Origin: Actinomycetes bacterium
GTDB lineage: Bacteria; Actinomycetota; Acidimicrobiia; Acidimicrobiales; Ilumatobacteraceae
DNA: 64,000 nt
NCBI GenBank assembly: GCA_029782355.1
Contig: JAKOUY010000011.1
Coordinates: 124,001 to 188,000, forward strand
Direction of reading: 5' to 3'
The notes under the pieces are model-generated. The model saw only the letters and a program-made list of their open reading frames with translations, did no database searches and was not told where the DNA came from. Shown in pieces: positions 36,546 to 45,306 of the stretch; position 1 is the first letter of the stretch, and each line of letters starts with the position of its first letter. Made by a program: the position numbers and the translations under genes.

Positions 36546-36965
36546 ATGGGTGCTGCCGTGATCGCCGTTGCCGAGTCCGTCGTCCAGGGGGTGCTCATCG
36601 CCGTCGCCGCCGTCGTCTTCGCCGGCGTGGTGACCGTCGCCTTCCGCCGGACGATGGTGTCGTTCCGCTACTGGTTCGGGTGGCTGGCGGTGGCCGGGGT
36701 GCTGCTGGCGGCCGGGGTGATCCTGGCCGCGCTGCCCGATGACGTCCGCCTGTTCGGCTTCGGACCGCTGCAGATCGGTGGGGTGCTGTTCCTGCTGGTC
36801 AACCTGCTGATCGCCGTGCAGCTGTCGATCTCGATCAGCGGCCATCAGCACCAGATCACCAGCCTGGCCCAGGACGCCGCCGAGCTGCGCCGGCGGATCG
36901 AGCGCCTCGAGGCCTCGGTGGATGGAGCGGTCGCGAGCGACGCGGCCGGCGACGTGCCCGGCTGA
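36546..36965 (+). CDS. DUF2304 membrane protein
   Basis: 139 aa from ATG 36546 (GTG 36558 is possible). Three hydrophobic segments (about 5-27, 38-60 and 69-90) lead to a cytoplasmic coiled coil (QHQITSLAQDAAELRRRIERLE). The family commonly accompanies GT2 polyprenyl-phosphate glycosyltransferases and may anchor them to the membrane. It abuts the next, convergent gene. Confidence 0.78.
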   Translation: MGAAVIAVAESVVQGVLIAVAAVVFAGVVTVAFRRTMVSFRYWFGWLAVAGVLLAAGVILAALPDDVRLFGFGPLQIGGVLFLLVNLLIAVQLSISISGHQHQITSLAQDAAELRRRIERLEASVDGAVASDAAGDVPG

Positions 36966-38414
36966 TCAGCCAGCGGGCTGGGCCCAGGTGCGCCGGATCC
37001 ACCGGCCGAGGGCGACCATCGCCGATGCGCCGAACAGGACGAACGTCGGCTCGGCGATCGCCCGGTAGCGGGTGTTGCCGAACGTCATCGCCACGGTGAG
37101 CAGGACCGTGGCCAACGGGACGAGCAGGACCACGGTCTGGGCCCGCCGGCGCCGCCACCCGGCCACGGCCCCGGCGACGGCGAAGGGCAGCACGGCGTAG
37201 TACCCCAGCCAGGCCATGACCGCGATCGGACGCTTGCGCCCGTCGGGGATCGTGTCCAGACCGATCTGCTGCAGGGGGTGGTACAGCCCGAGCACCCGGC
37301 CGAGGCGGGCGGGGATGGCCCGGGCCTCGTACCCGGGATGGTCTTCGATCCACTGGACGGTGGCGTGGCGCAGCAGGGCGTCGCGCTCGGACTCGTCGAG
37401 GGCGCTGAACCGCAGGATGGCCTGCGCCGGGGCCAGGATCCGCTCCCCACGTGCCCGAGCCGTCTCGTAGTCGGCCACCGTGTCCGCCACCGGCAGCTGC
37501 GGGGTGCCCGGGTGCTCGGCGAACCAGGCGTCCACCGTGGCCTGGGCGGCCTCGCCGGCACAGGTCGGGCTCCAGTAGCCGAGCATCTCGCCGTCCAGCG
37601 CCGGGCAGTGGGTCGACGACAGGGTGATGCCGAACCCGTTGGAGAGCGTCGTCGGTTGGGAGAAGCGGGACAGGTTGTAGGCCACCCACGGCGTCAGGCA
37701 GGCCAGCATGATCACCGCCACGCCGAGCATTGCCGGCAACGCCCGCCGCCAGCGGTTGGCGAACAGCACGACGAGCGCCAGCAGCGCGATGCCGGCCACC
37801 AGCTCGGCGCGCACCAGGGGGGCGAATCCGCACGCTAGGCCGGCCAGGAGGACGGCGCGCCGCCGGAACGGTCGACCCTGATCGGCGGCGTCGCCACCCA
37901 TCCGCTGCGGCAGGAGCGGGAGGAACGCGCCGACCAGCAGCAGGCTGGCCAGGATGGCCATCGGTTCCTGCAGGACCATGCCGTCCCAACTCCAGAACGA
38001 CGGGTGCAGGGCGGCGAGGAAGGCGGCGACCACCCCGACGGCCGGCCCCCAGATCCGCCGGCCGACGACGGCGCACAGCACGATGCTGGCCAGTCCGATC
38101 GGCTGGGAGACCAACTGGTGGCCGAGCACCGATCGGACCCCGAGCCACGACCACAGCGCCAGGTAGGCCGGGTACGACGGCGGGTGCATGGCCAGCTGGC
38201 GGGTGAAGCCGGTGGATTGGAAGAAGAACGGGTCGATCCAGCCGCGCCCGTCGGCGATGACCAGGCCCTCGCCGTGGTAGATGCGGGCGTCCCCGATCAG
38301 GAAGTCCCCGGCGTGGTGCAGGTAGGCGATCCCGGCCAGGCGGATCACCAGTCCGAGGCCGACCGCCACGGCCACCCGCCGCCAGAACCACGACGCGCCG
38401 GGTGGGTGATTCAC
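36966..38414 (-). CDS. GT-C (GT39-like) membrane glycosyltransferase
   Basis: 482 aa with about ten membrane segments. The first outside loop has GDARIYHGEGLVIADG, with the Asp typical of the GT-C active site; MHPPSYPAY follows, a recurrent motif in such enzymes. Uses a polyprenyl-phosphate sugar donor. GTG start 8 nt after a TACCCT hexamer (leaderless). Acceptor unknown. Confidence 0.83.
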   Translation of the reverse strand: MNHPPGASWFWRRVAVAVGLGLVIRLAGIAYLHHAGDFLIGDARIYHGEGLVIADGRGWIDPFFFQSTGFTRQLAMHPPSYPAYLALWSWLGVRSVLGHQLVSQPIGLASIVLCAVVGRRIWGPAVGVVAAFLAALHPSFWSWDGMVLQEPMAILASLLLVGAFLPLLPQRMGGDAADQGRPFRRRAVLLAGLACGFAPLVRAELVAGIALLALVVLFANRWRRALPAMLGVAVIMLACLTPWVAYNLSRFSQPTTLSNGFGITLSSTHCPALDGEMLGYWSPTCAGEAAQATVDAWFAEHPGTPQLPVADTVADYETARARGERILAPAQAILRFSALDESERDALLRHATVQWIEDHPGYEARAIPARLGRVLGLYHPLQQIGLDTIPDGRKRPIAVMAWLGYYAVLPFAVAGAVAGWRRRRAQTVVLLVPLATVLLTVAMTFGNTRYRAIAEPTFVLFGASAMVALGRWIRRTWAQPAG

Positions 38415-38422
38415 GGAGCCTG

Positions 38423-38428
38423 AGGGTA
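38423..38428 (-). promoter_or_regulatory. -10 hexamer TACCCT of the GT-C gene
   Basis: Minus-strand TACCCT, 8 nt before the GTG at 38414. Confidence 0.45.
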
Positions 38429-38448
38429 TCGGCCTGGACCTCGACCGG

Positions 38449-38454
38449 TAGGCT
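38449..38454 (+). promoter_or_regulatory. -10 hexamer TAGGCT of the polyprenol-phosphate mannose synthase
   Basis: TAGGCT, 9 nt before ATG 38464; leaderless geometry. Confidence 0.5.
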
Positions 38455-38463
38455 CACCGACTC

Positions 38464-39195
38464 ATGCGCGCGGTCGTGGTGCTGCCGACCTACAACGAAG
38501 CGGAGAACATCGCCCGGCTGCTCACGGCGATCCGTCAGGCGTCGCCCGGCACCGATGTGCTCGTCGTCGACGACGCCAGCCCGGACGGCACCGGTCGGAT
38601 CGCCGAGACCACCGGGGCCGAGCTCGGCGGCGTCACCGTGGTCCACCGTCCCGGGAAGCAGGGGCTCGGCGCGGCCTACCGCGACGGCTTCGGCCGGGTC
38701 CTCGGCGAGCACTACGACGTCGTCGCCTCGATGGATGCCGACTTCTCCCACGACCCGGCGGTGCTGGCGGCGATGGTCGACGCCATCGCCGGTGGGGCCG
38801 ACGTGGTGATCGGGTCGCGCTACGTCCCGGGTGGCGGCTCGCAGGACTGGCCGCTGCACCGCCGGCTGCTGTCGCGCTGGGGCAACCGCTACACGGCGGC
38901 CGCGCTGCGGCTGCCGGTCACGGACTGCACGTCCGGGTTCCGTGCCTACCGAGCCAACCGCCTGGCCGCCATCGACCCGGGATCGACCACCTCGGAGGGG
39001 TACGCCTTCCTGACCGAGCTGCTCCGCCGCCTGCACCACGATGGGGCGACGATCCGCGAGGTTCCGATCCTGTTTCGCGATCGCGAGCGGGGAACCTCGA
39101 AGATGTCGGCGGCGATCATCGCCGAGTCGATGGGCGTGGTCACCCGCTGGGGTCTGGCCGACGCCTGGGCGCGGGTGCGGCGCCGAGCCGGCTGA
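38464..39195 (+). CDS. Polyprenol monophosphomannose synthase (DPM1/Ppm1-like)
   Basis: 243 aa GT2 enzyme transferring mannose from GDP-mannose to polyprenyl phosphate. Motifs VVLPTYNEAENI, VVDDASPDGTG, SMDADFSHDP and DCTSGFRAYR match Ppm1/DPM1. It is the soluble single-domain form; no membrane domain or Lnt-like fusion as in some mycobacterial Ppm1 proteins. Its product would feed the GT-C and PIG-V-like mannosyltransferases around it. The 3' end overlaps the AftD-like gene by 56 bp. Confidence 0.92.
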   Translation: MRAVVVLPTYNEAENIARLLTAIRQASPGTDVLVVDDASPDGTGRIAETTGAELGGVTVVHRPGKQGLGAAYRDGFGRVLGEHYDVVASMDADFSHDPAVLAAMVDAIAGGADVVIGSRYVPGGGSQDWPLHRRLLSRWGNRYTAAALRLPVTDCTSGFRAYRANRLAAIDPGSTTSEGYAFLTELLRRLHHDGATIREVPILFRDRERGTSKMSAAIIAESMGVVTRWGLADAWARVRRRAG

Positions 39196-42100
39196 TCGCC
39201 GGCCCGAGGACTGCGGCGGCGAGCACCACGACGATCACCAGGCCGGTCTGGTGCAGCGTCCCGGAGCTGCCCGGCCAGAATCCGTTCGGCGCCCACCGAT
39301 CGTGGATCTGGGCGACCACCAGGATCAGGCCCTGCATCACCGTGACAGCGGTGAGCAGCGACCACAGCCAGCGGGTCCGCCGGGAGAGCAGCACGGCCAG
39401 GGCCACCGTGAGCGTCGCGGCGAACCCGAGCGAGCCGCACACCAGGGCGCCGAGGGCGACCAGCACGGCGGCGGTCGACGCCCGGCGGGCGAGCGGATCC
39501 GGTGGTCCGCCGCGCCACCCCCGCCAGGCCGGTTCGGCGCGCAGCCGGGCGGCGGTCAGCGCCGCTGCCGAGGTGTTGCGCTGGCGGATCACCACGATCA
39601 GCAGGACGGCGGCCAGCGCGGCGGTGAGCACCAGCACGATGTCGGCCAGGGCCTGCACCCCACCGCCCGGCGCGGCCGGCACCTGCCAGGCGGCCAGGGC
39701 GACCGTGCCGCCGCGATGGGCCGGCCGCACATCGCCGCTGGTCAGGACGAGGCGGTCGACGTCGATGCCGGTGCTCGATGCCGGCGTGGCTCGAGCCACG
39801 TGGTCCCCGGCACGCAGAGCCAGCGGCGTCGGCGAGCACCACGGGGCGGTGACGGTCTCGCCGTCGGCCAGCCGGGCCAGGTCGGCGGGCGTCACCTCGA
39901 TGCCCAGCGGCTCGCCGTCGAGGGTGACCAGGTCGCTGCGGCAGCCCGCCGGCGCCGGCGCCGTCGGCGCCAGCGGTCCGAGCCCGACCAGCTCGTCGAT
40001 CGCCGCCGGGAGCTCGACCGGCTCGCCGTAGCGCCGGTCGATGGTGGAGCGGGCCTCGACGGCATCGACGGTCACGGTGATGGCCGTCCCGCGCAGCGGG
40101 CGGGACAGGGTGATGGCGCTGATCCCGTCGGCGCCCGCGGCCGGCACCTCCACCGCCACCGGGCCGGTCTGGTCGGTGACCGTCAGCCGGGTGATCGGGG
40201 AGTGGCGCCCATCGACGGGCTGGCGGACGGTCAACGCGCTGACCGGTGCGGTGCCGGCCCGGGTGATGGTCAGGGTCGACCCGCGGGCCTGACCGAACGG
40301 CGTGGTCCAGGCGGTCGCCGGGTTGCCGTCGACCGCGGCCCACCCGCCCTGCAGCGAGCCGGCCATCCGCCCGGACGCCACCACCGTCGGGCGCCCCCCG
40401 AGGGCGTTCAGCACCGCGTCGCCGACCCGGCGGTCGGCGCGCAGCGTGACCGTGGCGCCGAACGTGCGGGTCACCGGCAGCGTGAACCGGCGGACGATCG
40501 CCCGCTCGGGATCGTCCCGCCACCGATCCAGCGGATCGATGCGCAGGCGGGTCAGGACGACGGCGAGCGGGGTGTCGTCGGCGACGATCCCGGCGGGTAC
40601 CCGCGGCAGGTCGACGGTCTCGAGTGCCACCGGCCCGAGTTCGGCGAACCCGACCGCCGAGGGACCGCTGTCGGTGCCACCGGGTCGAGCTTCGACCCGG
40701 GTGATCACCACCCGGCGGGTTCCGGCGCCACCGTCCACCGGCTGGCCGGCCGGAGTGTCGGAGCGGGCGTCGAGCACCACCGTGCGCGAGCCCGGCGCCG
40801 GAGACGTCCACTCGACGCGGACTTCGGCGATCCGCCGGGTGCTGCCGGGCGTGGCGGCCTGGCGGAGAACCAGCGGGGCATCGGTGCCGGCCACCTCGAT
40901 CGCCTGCCCGACCGGATCGGCCCGGTCGGCCACCAGCCAGGCGGTGCTCGGATCGCCGTCGACGGCCATCGCCGGGCGATCCTCGGGCCGGTAGGCGTAG
41001 GGCTCGCCGTACCCGGTGGCGCGCACGGTGACGCCGCCGGCCAGCTCGGTGGTGGTCCGGTCGGCCGGCTGCTGGTCGGGGAACGTCGGCAGGCGGGCGT
41101 CGGCCGGGTCGGGCACCAGCGGGTCGAGGCCCGGCCCGCTGGTGTAGCCGTGGACGTCCTGGCTGCCCCGCCACTGCCGGGCACGATCGCGGTTGGAGTC
41201 CGTGAGCACGACCAGCTGGGCCGGCGGGGACGGCTGGTGGGCGGCGGCGTAGGCGACCGCTTCGGTGCCGTCGAGCAAGCCGCTGGCGGCGGCATCGACG
41301 ACCCCGTCCCCACTGCCGATCACGACGACCTGGCGGGTCGACGTCCCGCCGGTCGCGCGGGGCTCGGGCACGGTGACCAGCGCCACCGGCGCCAGGTCGG
41401 TGGGCGGGTCGGCCACGGTGTGCTCGTCGACGGTCGGGAACCGATCGCTCGGTGGCTGGGCTGCACCGACATCGGTGATCGGGCCCAACCCGGCGGCGGC
41501 GATCAGCCGGCGGACGGTCCCGGGCGCCGGGGTGCGGAACCGGGCGGCGTCGAGGTCCTGGGTCAGCCAGATCGTGTCGGCACCGAGCATCCGGGCGAGC
41601 GGGGCGATGGCAGTGGGCTCGGCGGTGCCCTCCTGGATGCGGTCGTCGAGCGCGTACAGCAGGTCCATCAGGCCGGCGCTGCCCAGGGGCAGGAGGTCGC
41701 GGGTGATCAGCGGTTTGTGCGTCAGGCTGGCCAGCGGGGGGTCGACGGTGTAGCCCCAGGCGAAGGCGCCGAACTCCTGGCCGGGGAGTTGCAGGACCCG
41801 CCACCGCCGGTCGGTGCTGTCGAGGATGGCCGCGGCCCGGCGCCAGGCGTCGGGTGGTCGGGCGTCGCGGCGCAGCGCCGGATCGACCAACCGGGCCTGC
41901 CACAACGCCGGCAGGTTGAGCACGGCGAGGACGGCGGCCATGACCCCGGCCAGCCGTCCGAGGTGGCGATGGGCGCCGGACAGTGCGGTGAGCCCGGCGC
42001 CGAGGCCGAGGCTGGCGCCGAGCAGGACGACGGGCACGGCGCGCGTGCTGCTGCGGATGGCCAGGCTGAGCGACCCGTCGCCGAGGGCCCGCCACAGCAG

Positions 42101-43141
42101 CGAGGGATGGCCGAGTGGGTGCGGGCCGACGGCCAGGATCACCCCGACGGTGATGCACAGGGCGGCGAAGCCGCGCCATCGCCACCGGCTGGCGGCCAGG
42201 CCGGCGACCGCACCGACCACCAGCGACCACCCGGCCAGGATCAGTGCCGGGTTGGTCATGTAGGGCGGCGCCGCGGTGGTGGTGCGGGCGTAGGCGTCGC
42301 CCACGTAGAACAGCCAGTACCCCAGGCCACGCAGGGCCTCGGTGGACGTCGCGGTGCGGGAGACGTCCGTCAGGGTCTCCGAGTAGGCCAGGACGTCGGC
42401 GCCGTAGCGCCGCTGGATGACCACCATGACCAGCCACCACATCGAGGCGAGCACGCCGATCAGGGCGATGCGCCCGGCGGCCATCAGCACCTGGCGGCGG
42501 GGCACCAGTCGCTGCCAGCCGAGGTGGGCGAGGAGCAGCACCGGCGCCGGGACCACCATCAGCAGGGCGGTGGCGTTCACCGCCCCGACGGTGAGCACGA
42601 TCAGCCCGATCAGCGCCGGTTCGCGCCACCGCCGGCGGACGACGGCGAGCCCGCTGAGCCCGGTCAGCCAGCCGAGTGCGGCCCACGGCAGGAGCATGAC
42701 CGAGGTGCGGGAGATGTAGGCCAGCAGGTACGGGCTGCACTGGTAGGTCAGGGCGGCCGCCACCGCCGGGCCGCGGCGCAGGCCGAGCAGCCCGGCCAGC
42801 CAGCGCACCCCCGCTCCGGCGGCGACGAGCAGGGTGCCGATCCACAACCGGTGGGCGACCCAGACGGGCACGCCGAGGTGGGCGGCGACCCAGTACCACG
42901 GCCCGCTGGGCCACAGGTAGGCGACCATCTGGTGGGGGACCCACCCGCCGAACAGCCCCGGATCCCAGGTGCGGTGGGCACCGGCCATGAGCCGACCGGG
43001 GTCGAGGTACAGGCCGAGCTTGGTATCGGCGGGCATCGCCCCCGGTGAGCTGAGCAGCGCCGGCAGGTAGGCGAGCAGGGCGAGGACGAGCGTCTCGGGA
43101 TGGGGTCGGCGACGGCGGGTCCCGGGCGACCCTGCGGTCAC
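39140..43141 (-). CDS. Second AftD-like arabinofuranosyltransferase
   Basis: 1333-aa membrane protein, same plan as the one at 29202: an N-terminal GT-C half with PADTKLGLYLDPGRLM (Asp39), a long outside region with discoidin-like modules near 723 (VDGDPSTAWLVA) and 937 (VDGNPATAWTTP), and C-terminal membrane helices. The acceptor or linkage may differ from the first copy, whose sequence is clearly divergent. The GTG start overlaps the stop of the upstream PIG-V-like gene (GTGA), which fixes the start; much longer open frames upstream belong to that gene's other frame. Confidence 0.88.
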   Translation of the reverse strand: MTAGSPGTRRRRPHPETLVLALLAYLPALLSSPGAMPADTKLGLYLDPGRLMAGAHRTWDPGLFGGWVPHQMVAYLWPSGPWYWVAAHLGVPVWVAHRLWIGTLLVAAGAGVRWLAGLLGLRRGPAVAAALTYQCSPYLLAYISRTSVMLLPWAALGWLTGLSGLAVVRRRWREPALIGLIVLTVGAVNATALLMVVPAPVLLLAHLGWQRLVPRRQVLMAAGRIALIGVLASMWWLVMVVIQRRYGADVLAYSETLTDVSRTATSTEALRGLGYWLFYVGDAYARTTTAAPPYMTNPALILAGWSLVVGAVAGLAASRWRWRGFAALCITVGVILAVGPHPLGHPSLLWRALGDGSLSLAIRSSTRAVPVVLLGASLGLGAGLTALSGAHRHLGRLAGVMAAVLAVLNLPALWQARLVDPALRRDARPPDAWRRAAAILDSTDRRWRVLQLPGQEFGAFAWGYTVDPPLASLTHKPLITRDLLPLGSAGLMDLLYALDDRIQEGTAEPTAIAPLARMLGADTIWLTQDLDAARFRTPAPGTVRRLIAAAGLGPITDVGAAQPPSDRFPTVDEHTVADPPTDLAPVALVTVPEPRATGGTSTRQVVVIGSGDGVVDAAASGLLDGTEAVAYAAAHQPSPPAQLVVLTDSNRDRARQWRGSQDVHGYTSGPGLDPLVPDPADARLPTFPDQQPADRTTTELAGGVTVRATGYGEPYAYRPEDRPAMAVDGDPSTAWLVADRADPVGQAIEVAGTDAPLVLRQAATPGSTRRIAEVRVEWTSPAPGSRTVVLDARSDTPAGQPVDGGAGTRRVVITRVEARPGGTDSGPSAVGFAELGPVALETVDLPRVPAGIVADDTPLAVVLTRLRIDPLDRWRDDPERAIVRRFTLPVTRTFGATVTLRADRRVGDAVLNALGGRPTVVASGRMAGSLQGGWAAVDGNPATAWTTPFGQARGSTLTITRAGTAPVSALTVRQPVDGRHSPITRLTVTDQTGPVAVEVPAAGADGISAITLSRPLRGTAITVTVDAVEARSTIDRRYGEPVELPAAIDELVGLGPLAPTAPAPAGCRSDLVTLDGEPLGIEVTPADLARLADGETVTAPWCSPTPLALRAGDHVARATPASSTGIDVDRLVLTSGDVRPAHRGGTVALAAWQVPAAPGGGVQALADIVLVLTAALAAVLLIVVIRQRNTSAAALTAARLRAEPAWRGWRGGPPDPLARRASTAAVLVALGALVCGSLGFAATLTVALAVLLSRRTRWLWSLLTAVTVMQGLILVVAQIHDRWAPNGFWPGSSGTLHQTGLVIVVVLAAAVLGPAISRLGAAPAPRRRPDPSG

Positions 43142-44352
43142 GGGATGACCCCGAACACCCCGAACAGGGCGACCAGCCAGACCAACCCGGCCGCACAGGC
43201 GCTGACGGTCAGCGTCCAGGCCTCGCTGCCCGGTCTGGTCTCGACACGGTGCTCCAACCAGGCCGCGGCGGAGATCAGCAGCGGGAAGGCGGTGAACAGG
43301 AAGCGCGGCCGCGCCGTCACCGTGGCCGGCAGCAACATCAACGCCAGGACGACCACCACGTAGGCCACAACGGGCGCGGGCAGCGGGTGGCGACGCAGCG
43401 CCCACAACAACAGGACCATGGCCACCACGGTGGCCACCGTGACCGTGTTGGTGCCCGACGACCATGGGTGCAGCACCGCCTTCACCGAGCGCTCGATGGC
43501 CGTGTAGCCGAAGCTGGCCCCCTCGCCCCAGGCCTGGGTCTGGACGCGGAACCAGACCGCGGCCTCGCCGGTGTGCCGGCCGAGCCACAGCTGGAAGCCG
43601 ACGAAGCCGAGCGGTGCGAGGGCCACGGCCACGAGCGGGCGCCACTGCCAGCGGTGGCGGATCTCGACGAACGCGGCCACGGCGCACGCCGCCACGAGGG
43701 CCAGCCCGTTGGGCCGGGTGGCCGTGCCGATGGCGGCGAACAGGCCGGCGATCCACCACCGGCGCTGGAGCAGGGCCAGGAGGCAGGCCGCGGCGACGAC
43801 CAGCAGCAGGGCCTCGGTGTAGGCGAAGGAGAACACGAACGCGCCGGGGAACAGTGACATGAGGATCATCGTCCGATCGGCGACGCGCTCGCCGTACAGC
43901 CGCCGGGCGAGCAGCCCGGCCAGGTACACGGCCAGGGCCCCGAGCGCCAGGTTGGTGGCCAGGCAGGCGCTGACGTCACCTCCGGGCAGTACGGCGTCGA
44001 CCCCACGCACCAGCATCGGGTAGGCCGGGAAGAACGCCGCCCGGGCATCGGGCGTGTCGTAGGTGATGTGCGGGCGAACCACCCGCGGGTACCCGTGCTC
44101 GACGATCCGCTGGTACCACAGCCCGTCCCACGACATCATCACGTCCACGGCCAGCGACAGCCCCGACGCCGGGATGGCCTTGTCGCGGTAGTCCGGATCG
44201 GGGGTGGTGGCCGGGGCTCGCTGCTCGTCGACCTTGTTGACGTCGTGACGCAGCTCGGCCGCGACGATGCTGGCCCCGAGGAGCACGAGGATCCGGGAGA
44301 CGACGAAGACCACGGCGGCGCGTCGCAGGATCCGCTTCCAGCTGGTGGTCAC
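43138..44352 (-). CDS. PIG-V-like (GT76) membrane mannosyltransferase
   Basis: 404 aa, about nine membrane segments. The SWDGLWYQRIVEHGYP segment matches the W-D-x-x-W/H-Y...I-A-x-x-G-Y motif of PIG-V/GPI18-like GT-C mannosyltransferases, and FFPAYPML is the next family feature. It would use the polyprenyl-phosphate mannose made at 38464. GTG start 4 nt after the DNA glycosylase gene, whose promoter it shares. Confidence 0.85.
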   Translation of the reverse strand: MTTSWKRILRRAAVVFVVSRILVLLGASIVAAELRHDVNKVDEQRAPATTPDPDYRDKAIPASGLSLAVDVMMSWDGLWYQRIVEHGYPRVVRPHITYDTPDARAAFFPAYPMLVRGVDAVLPGGDVSACLATNLALGALAVYLAGLLARRLYGERVADRTMILMSLFPGAFVFSFAYTEALLLVVAAACLLALLQRRWWIAGLFAAIGTATRPNGLALVAACAVAAFVEIRHRWQWRPLVAVALAPLGFVGFQLWLGRHTGEAAVWFRVQTQAWGEGASFGYTAIERSVKAVLHPWSSGTNTVTVATVVAMVLLLWALRRHPLPAPVVAYVVVVLALMLLPATVTARPRFLFTAFPLLISAAAWLEHRVETRPGSEAWTLTVSACAAGLVWLVALFGVFGVIP

Positions 44353-44356
44353 GGGG

Positions 44357-45253
44357 TCACCAGGTGGCCATCGGCAGGATCCGCCGGCGGGGGCCGTAGG
44401 CCGGTGCCCGCCACCCGTCGGCCAACAGGGCGCGGACCACCCGGCCGCGTTGGCCGGCGTACGGCGCGAGCAGCTCCAGCATCCGCTGGTCGGTGCCGCG
44501 GGCCTCGCCGGCCAACGCCCAGCAGACCTGGTTCTTCAGGTGGAAGTCGCCCACGGCGACGGCGTCGGGATCCCCGAGGGCCGGGCCGAGGACCGAGCCG
44601 ATGGTCCACTCGCCCACGCCGTCGAGGCCGACGAGACGGGCGGCGCACGCCGCCGGCGACAACCCGGCCCAGCCCCACAGGTGGGCGGCAGCACGGGCGA
44701 CGGCCTGGAGCGTGGCGGCCCGGCGGCGCTCGATGCCGAGGCGGTGCAGCGCCCAGCTGGGCAGGTCGGCCAGGGTGTCGGGAGCCGGAGGCACGCGCAA
44801 CGCCGGATCGGGACCGGGGGCCGGCTCCCCGTACCGGTTGACCAGGGCGCGCCACTGGCGCACGGCCTCGCCGCCGGTGATCCGTTGGGCGAGGATCACC
44901 GGGAGCAACTCGTGGTACAGGTCGAGGCTGCGCCCGATGGGCACCGACCCGTGCTGGCGCAGGGCCCGAGCCACCGCCGGATGCACCGCGACGATGTCCG
45001 CCGGGACGTCGGACCGGCCGAGCAGGTCCGGCACCCGTGCGGCCAGCCACGGGCCGCCCTGGCCCCACTGGTCGACGGCGAGGACGCCGCCCGCCAGCCG
45101 GACGCGCACGGTTCCCGGCCCGTCCGGGGTCCAGGTCGCCCGCCACCACTCGCCGGCCGCCAGCCGGGTGGTGGGATCACCGCCACCGTGGCGGAACACG
45201 GCCAGGGTGGCCAGGACCGCCGGGCGCGGTGGGGCGAAGGCGGAGCGGACCAT
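44357..45253 (-). CDS. AlkA-like DNA-3-methyladenine glycosylase
   Basis: Base-excision repair enzyme of the HhH-GPD superfamily, 298 aa. The helix-hairpin-helix is in LVGLDGVGEWTIGSVLGPA and the catalytic Asp236 is in VAVGDFHLKNQV. The first 110 residues are a AlkA-N-like beta domain. The ATG at 45253 follows TACCGT by 8 nt (leaderless). It leads the PIG-V-AftD unit although its role is unrelated. Confidence 0.87.
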   Translation of the reverse strand: MVRSAFAPPRPAVLATLAVFRHGGGDPTTRLAAGEWWRATWTPDGPGTVRVRLAGGVLAVDQWGQGGPWLAARVPDLLGRSDVPADIVAVHPAVARALRQHGSVPIGRSLDLYHELLPVILAQRITGGEAVRQWRALVNRYGEPAPGPDPALRVPPAPDTLADLPSWALHRLGIERRRAATLQAVARAAAHLWGWAGLSPAACAARLVGLDGVGEWTIGSVLGPALGDPDAVAVGDFHLKNQVCWALAGEARGTDQRMLELLAPYAGQRGRVVRALLADGWRAPAYGPRRRILPMATW

Positions 45254-45261
45254 CGGTCGCC

Positions 45262-45267
45262 ACGGTA
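45262..45267 (-). promoter_or_regulatory. -10 hexamer TACCGT of the DNA glycosylase
   Basis: Minus-strand TACCGT, 8 nt before ATG 45253; probably drives glycosylase, PIG-V-like and AftD-like genes together. Confidence 0.5.
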
Positions 45268-45306
45268 GCAAGGGGGTGCGCGGCGGAGCCGGACACGCCG
45301 GAGCGG

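Noticed and set aside
38946-43196. A 1416-aa minus-strand open frame and a 1335-aa plus-strand frame over the same DNA
   Set aside because: Both are Arg/Pro/Gly-rich antiphase readings of the second AftD-like gene, caused by 70% GC with few stop codons; no domain is recognisable in either.
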